Virus record (IMG/VR): IMGVR_UViG_3300017772_000173
Coordinates: 1-21,029 of that record
Length of the DNA stretch: 21,029 nucleotides
Direction: 5' to 3' (one strand)
Origin: a virus
Shown here in pieces: positions 18,887 to 21,029 of this stretch. Both the position numbers and the translations under genes were made by a program. How positions within the stretch are numbered: position 1 is the first letter of the stretch; each line of letters begins with the position of its first letter. The notes beneath the pieces were generated by a model. It was not told the DNA's origin and searched no databases. It saw only the letters and a program-made list of their open reading frames with translations.

Positions 18887-19348
18887 AGTACCAAAGAACC
18901 TGAGGACACCACAAAGCCTACTAAGGCTAAGGATACTAAGCTAAGTAAACCTAAGGGTCGCGTAGGTAGACCTAAGAAGGCTGACGTATCTAAGAAAAAG
19001 CAGGGTAACCGAGGGGCTGTAGGTAGGCCTAAGGGCGATGCAGCCATAATGAATGAGTATAAATCAAGGATGTTGACTTCACCTAAGTCACGCAAAGTCC
19101 TTGACAGTATATTCAATGCAGCCTTGGATGATGAACATAAGAACCAAGCAGCAGCATGGAAACTGGTGATGGACAGAGTAGCTCCCAGCGCCATGTTTGA
19201 ACAAGAGGTTACTAAGGGCCAAGGTAAGAACTCAATACAAATCAATATCACTGGACTTACTGCCAATGTACCCCAAGACATAGGGGATGCAGAGTTTACC
19301 GAAGTAACTGAGGACCTAGGTGCCTCAGACTCTGAGCTAGGAGCCTAG
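18884..19348 (+). CDS. Putative terminase small subunit
   Basis: A 154-residue protein placed directly before the large terminase, as small subunits usually are. Residues 1-50 are highly basic and disordered, with two AT-hook-like motifs, RVGRPKK (26-32) and AVGRPKG (45-51), which could grip AT-rich DNA. Residues ~55-100 are helical (NEYKSRMLTSPKSRKVLDS, then AAWKLVMDRVAP), the likely oligomer core, and the C-terminus is acidic. Small terminases recognise the packaging site and feed DNA to the large subunit. The start is TTG at 18884. The last codon is followed by the large terminase start after two bases. Ten CTAAG words occur within the gene, mostly as NCT-AAG codon pairs. The role rests on position and charge rather than a signature motif. 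Confidence 0.75.
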   Translation: MSTKEPEDTTKPTKAKDTKLSKPKGRVGRPKKADVSKKKQGNRGAVGRPKGDAAIMNEYKSRMLTSPKSRKVLDSIFNAALDDEHKNQAAAWKLVMDRVAPSAMFEQEVTKGQGKNSIQINITGLTANVPQDIGDAEFTEVTEDLGASDSELGA

Positions 19349-19350
19349 GG

Positions 19351-20610
19351 ATGTCCTTAGAGTTTAATGTCGAACTTCTACCGTGGCAACAAGAGGTCTT
19401 TGTAGACCCCAGCAGGTTCAAGGTCATAGCAGCAGGGAGACGGTGTGGCAAAAGCCGCCTTGCAGCAATTACTTTGCTCCTGAAGGCCCTAGAGGACTCA
19501 CCGGGCCAAGTATACTATGTAGCCCCTACACAGGGACAGGCTAGGGACATTATGTGGGATACCCTAGGTGAACTAGGCCATTCCTTTATCCAAAGTAAAC
19601 ATATTAACAATCTACAGATAACCCTGATCAATGGGGCTAAGATAAGCCTCAAAGGGGCTGACAGACCAGACACTATGCGAGGTGTGGCCCTTAAGCACTT
19701 AGTCATGGATGAGTACGCAGATATGAAGCCTGAGGTCTTTGAACAGATCCTCAGACCTGCACTTAGTGACCACAAAGGTTCCTGTATTTTTATTGGTACA
19801 CCTATGGGTCGTAATCATTTCTATGAAATATACACCAAGGCATACCTAGGGGAGCTACCGGACACTAAGGCTTGGCACTTTACCTCAGCAGATAACCCCC
19901 TCATGGACCCTAATGAGATCCAAGCTGCTAAGGAAACCCTAAGCTCCTTTGCCTTTAGACAAGAGTACGAGGCTTCCTTTGAAGCCCGTGGCTCAGAGAT
20001 GTTTAAGGAGGATTGGGCTAAGTTCTCAGAGGAGGAACCTAAGGGTGGTCAATGGCTCATAGCAATAGACTTAGCTGGTTTTGAGGAAGTAGCAAAGGGT
20101 GCTAAGGCATCCAAGCACTTAGATGACACAGCTATAGCCATAGTAAAAGTATCCCCAGAGGGATGGTGGGTCAAGGACATCATAGCAGGACGTTGGACTC
20201 TTAAGGAGACTGCGGCTAAGATATTCCAAGTAGTCAGAGACTACAGACCTACAGCTATGGGAATAGAGAAGGGGATAGCTAAACAGGCAGTTATGAGCCC
20301 TTTAGAGGACTTACAGAGGCAGTACGGTAGATTCTTTAATGTACAGGAACTTACCCACGGTAATCGTAAGAAAACTGACCGTATCATGTGGGCTTTGCAA
20401 GGAAGGTTTGAGAATGGCCTAGTTACCCTGAACAAAGGTGAGTGGAACACTAAGTTCCTAGATCAACTATTTCAATTCCCTGACCCTCTGACCCATGACG
20501 ACATGGTGGATTCACTAGCGTACATAGACCAGTTGTCCGAAGTCATCTACATCGACGAAGGATTCTACGAAACATACGATGAGCCCCTAGACGAAATAGC
20601 AGGATACTAG
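19351..20610 (+). CDS. terL: Terminase large subunit (ATPase and nuclease)
   Basis: The DNA-packaging motor, 419 residues. ATPase part: Walker A in AAGRRCGKS (27-35), a Q-rich adenine-contact segment in PWQQEV (11-16), Walker B in LVMDE (117-121) with the catalytic E121, and the coupling motif IFIGTP (146-151). Nuclease part (RNase H-like fold): D240 in IAIDLAG, E306 in GIEKG, and D383/D384/D387 in THDDMVDSLAY. The nuclease cuts concatemers while the ATPase drives DNA into the capsid through the portal encoded next. The length is on the short side for a full motor-nuclease but both domains are complete. It directly follows the small subunit and shares its transcript. Confidence 0.95.
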   Translation: MSLEFNVELLPWQQEVFVDPSRFKVIAAGRRCGKSRLAAITLLLKALEDSPGQVYYVAPTQGQARDIMWDTLGELGHSFIQSKHINNLQITLINGAKISLKGADRPDTMRGVALKHLVMDEYADMKPEVFEQILRPALSDHKGSCIFIGTPMGRNHFYEIYTKAYLGELPDTKAWHFTSADNPLMDPNEIQAAKETLSSFAFRQEYEASFEARGSEMFKEDWAKFSEEEPKGGQWLIAIDLAGFEEVAKGAKASKHLDDTAIAIVKVSPEGWWVKDIIAGRWTLKETAAKIFQVVRDYRPTAMGIEKGIAKQAVMSPLEDLQRQYGRFFNVQELTHGNRKKTDRIMWALQGRFENGLVTLNKGEWNTKFLDQLFQFPDPLTHDDMVDSLAYIDQLSEVIYIDEGFYETYDEPLDEIAGY

Positions 20611-20639
20611 GTGACAAACACTAAGGAACTAAGAATACT

Positions 20640-21029
20640 ATGCCAATCGAGATTCTAAATACAGTTGAGGAAGAGTTTGATACACTTACTGACGGAGGTA
20701 AGTTAGAGGACTGGGTTCAGGCTAAGATGAATGAGTGGTCTGACTTCTACACAACTAACTATGAGCAAAAGGACGATGAGTACTATCGTATCTGGCGTGG
20801 AATATGGGCCAAGGAGGACGTAGAACGTCAAAGTGAACGCAGTCGCTTAGTCTCACCACATACCCAACAAGCCGTAGAGTCCGCAGTAGCCGAGGTGGAG
20901 GAAGCTACCTTTGGCAGAGGTAAGGCCTTTAGAATTGATGACGACGTAGCTGACCAAAACCCTCAGGACCTAGCTAATCTAGAAAAACTCCTAGAGGAAA
21001 GGTTCTCGGACGCTAAAGTACGTAGGTCA
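20640..21029 (+). CDS. Portal protein, N-terminal part (3' end outside window)
   Basis: An open frame of 130 codons running off the right edge. It begins MPIEILNTVEEEFDTL and has a conserved-looking segment RIWRGIWAKEDVERQSERS, then LVSPHTQQAVESAVAEVEEATFG, characteristic of podovirus portal proteins in which this region precedes the stem. It follows the large terminase by 29 bases, where portals normally lie. An AAGGA sequence lies 12 bases before ATG 20640, somewhat far, so initiation may be helped by coupling to the terminase stop. The portal forms the dodecameric ring at the capsid vertex. Confidence 0.8.
   Translation, partial: MPIEILNTVEEEFDTLTDGGKLEDWVQAKMNEWSDFYTTNYEQKDDEYYRIWRGIWAKEDVERQSERSRLVSPHTQQAVESAVAEVEEATFGRGKAFRIDDDVADQNPQDLANLEKLLEERFSDAKVRRS

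Noticed and set aside
18871-19281. A 136-codon minus-strand frame opposite the small terminase gene.
   Set aside because: It is antisense to a better-supported gene with a strong ribosome-binding site and promoter; the product is hydrophobic and rich in Leu and Ser, typical of an antisense shadow.
1-21029. tRNA or other structural RNA genes.
   Set aside because: I looked through the gene-free stretches for cloverleaf landmarks such as GGTTCGAATCC-type arms and saw none; coding regions leave no space.

Overview
The window is part of a tailed-phage (Caudoviricetes) genome. It looks like a lytic podovirus of an aquatic proteobacterium with a T7-type replication module. The support is a T7-like family A DNA polymerase, a fused zinc-ribbon/TOPRIM primase-helicase, a single-stranded DNA-binding protein with an acidic tail, a T7-type endonuclease I, a cobalamin-dependent class II ribonucleotide reductase, ThyX, a large terminase and the start of a portal-like gene. 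This gene set resembles the roseophage SIO1/Cobavirus-like group, but that placement is recalled from gene content and was not tested by a search. No integrase, lysogeny repressor, tRNA or RNA polymerase gene is visible.

Layout. Positions 1-1277 (+) hold the 3' end of a fibre-like structural gene with a lectin-like (LamG) fold and a holin candidate. From 1264 to 17694 every gene is on the minus strand, tightly packed with many 4-14 base overlaps. This leftward block contains, from right to left: small membrane and hypothetical genes; a Gp88-family protein and a cytosine-methyltransferase-like protein; a beta-helix hexapeptide-repeat gene; small zinc-finger and hypothetical genes; a six-gene cluster of unusual composition (11876-13539); ThyX; then SSB, primase-helicase, polymerase, a Fe-S PD-(D/E)XK nuclease, endonuclease I, a DUF3310-type gene, the ribonucleotide reductase and a GIY-YIG-type gene. 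From 18884 the packaging genes run rightward: small terminase candidate, large terminase and portal.

The two transcription blocks diverge from a 1.19 kb gene-free region (17695-18883), the most unusual part of the window. It holds five direct repeats of about 41 bp, a pair of 31-bp repeats, a cluster of G-tracts, a near-consensus extended -10 promoter facing the terminase genes, and a leader with two alternative 12-bp stem partners. It is saturated with the pentamer CTAAG/CTTAG (about 48 by hand count). An origin, a regulatory hub or both would fit.

Regulation. Several minus-strand promoters match TTGACA plus a 17-bp spacer. In two of them the spacer is filled by a palindrome centred on GGGCCC, which suggests an operator for a shared regulator. 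Many genes have AGGAG-type ribosome-binding sites. The reductase, polymerase and small terminase genes appear to start at TTG. Three small genes of 49-55 codons are described that fall below a usual 60-codon cutoff.

How the parts work together: the reductase and ThyX supply deoxynucleotides; polymerase, primase-helicase and SSB copy the genome; endonuclease I and the Fe-S nuclease process branched or host DNA; the terminase and portal package it.
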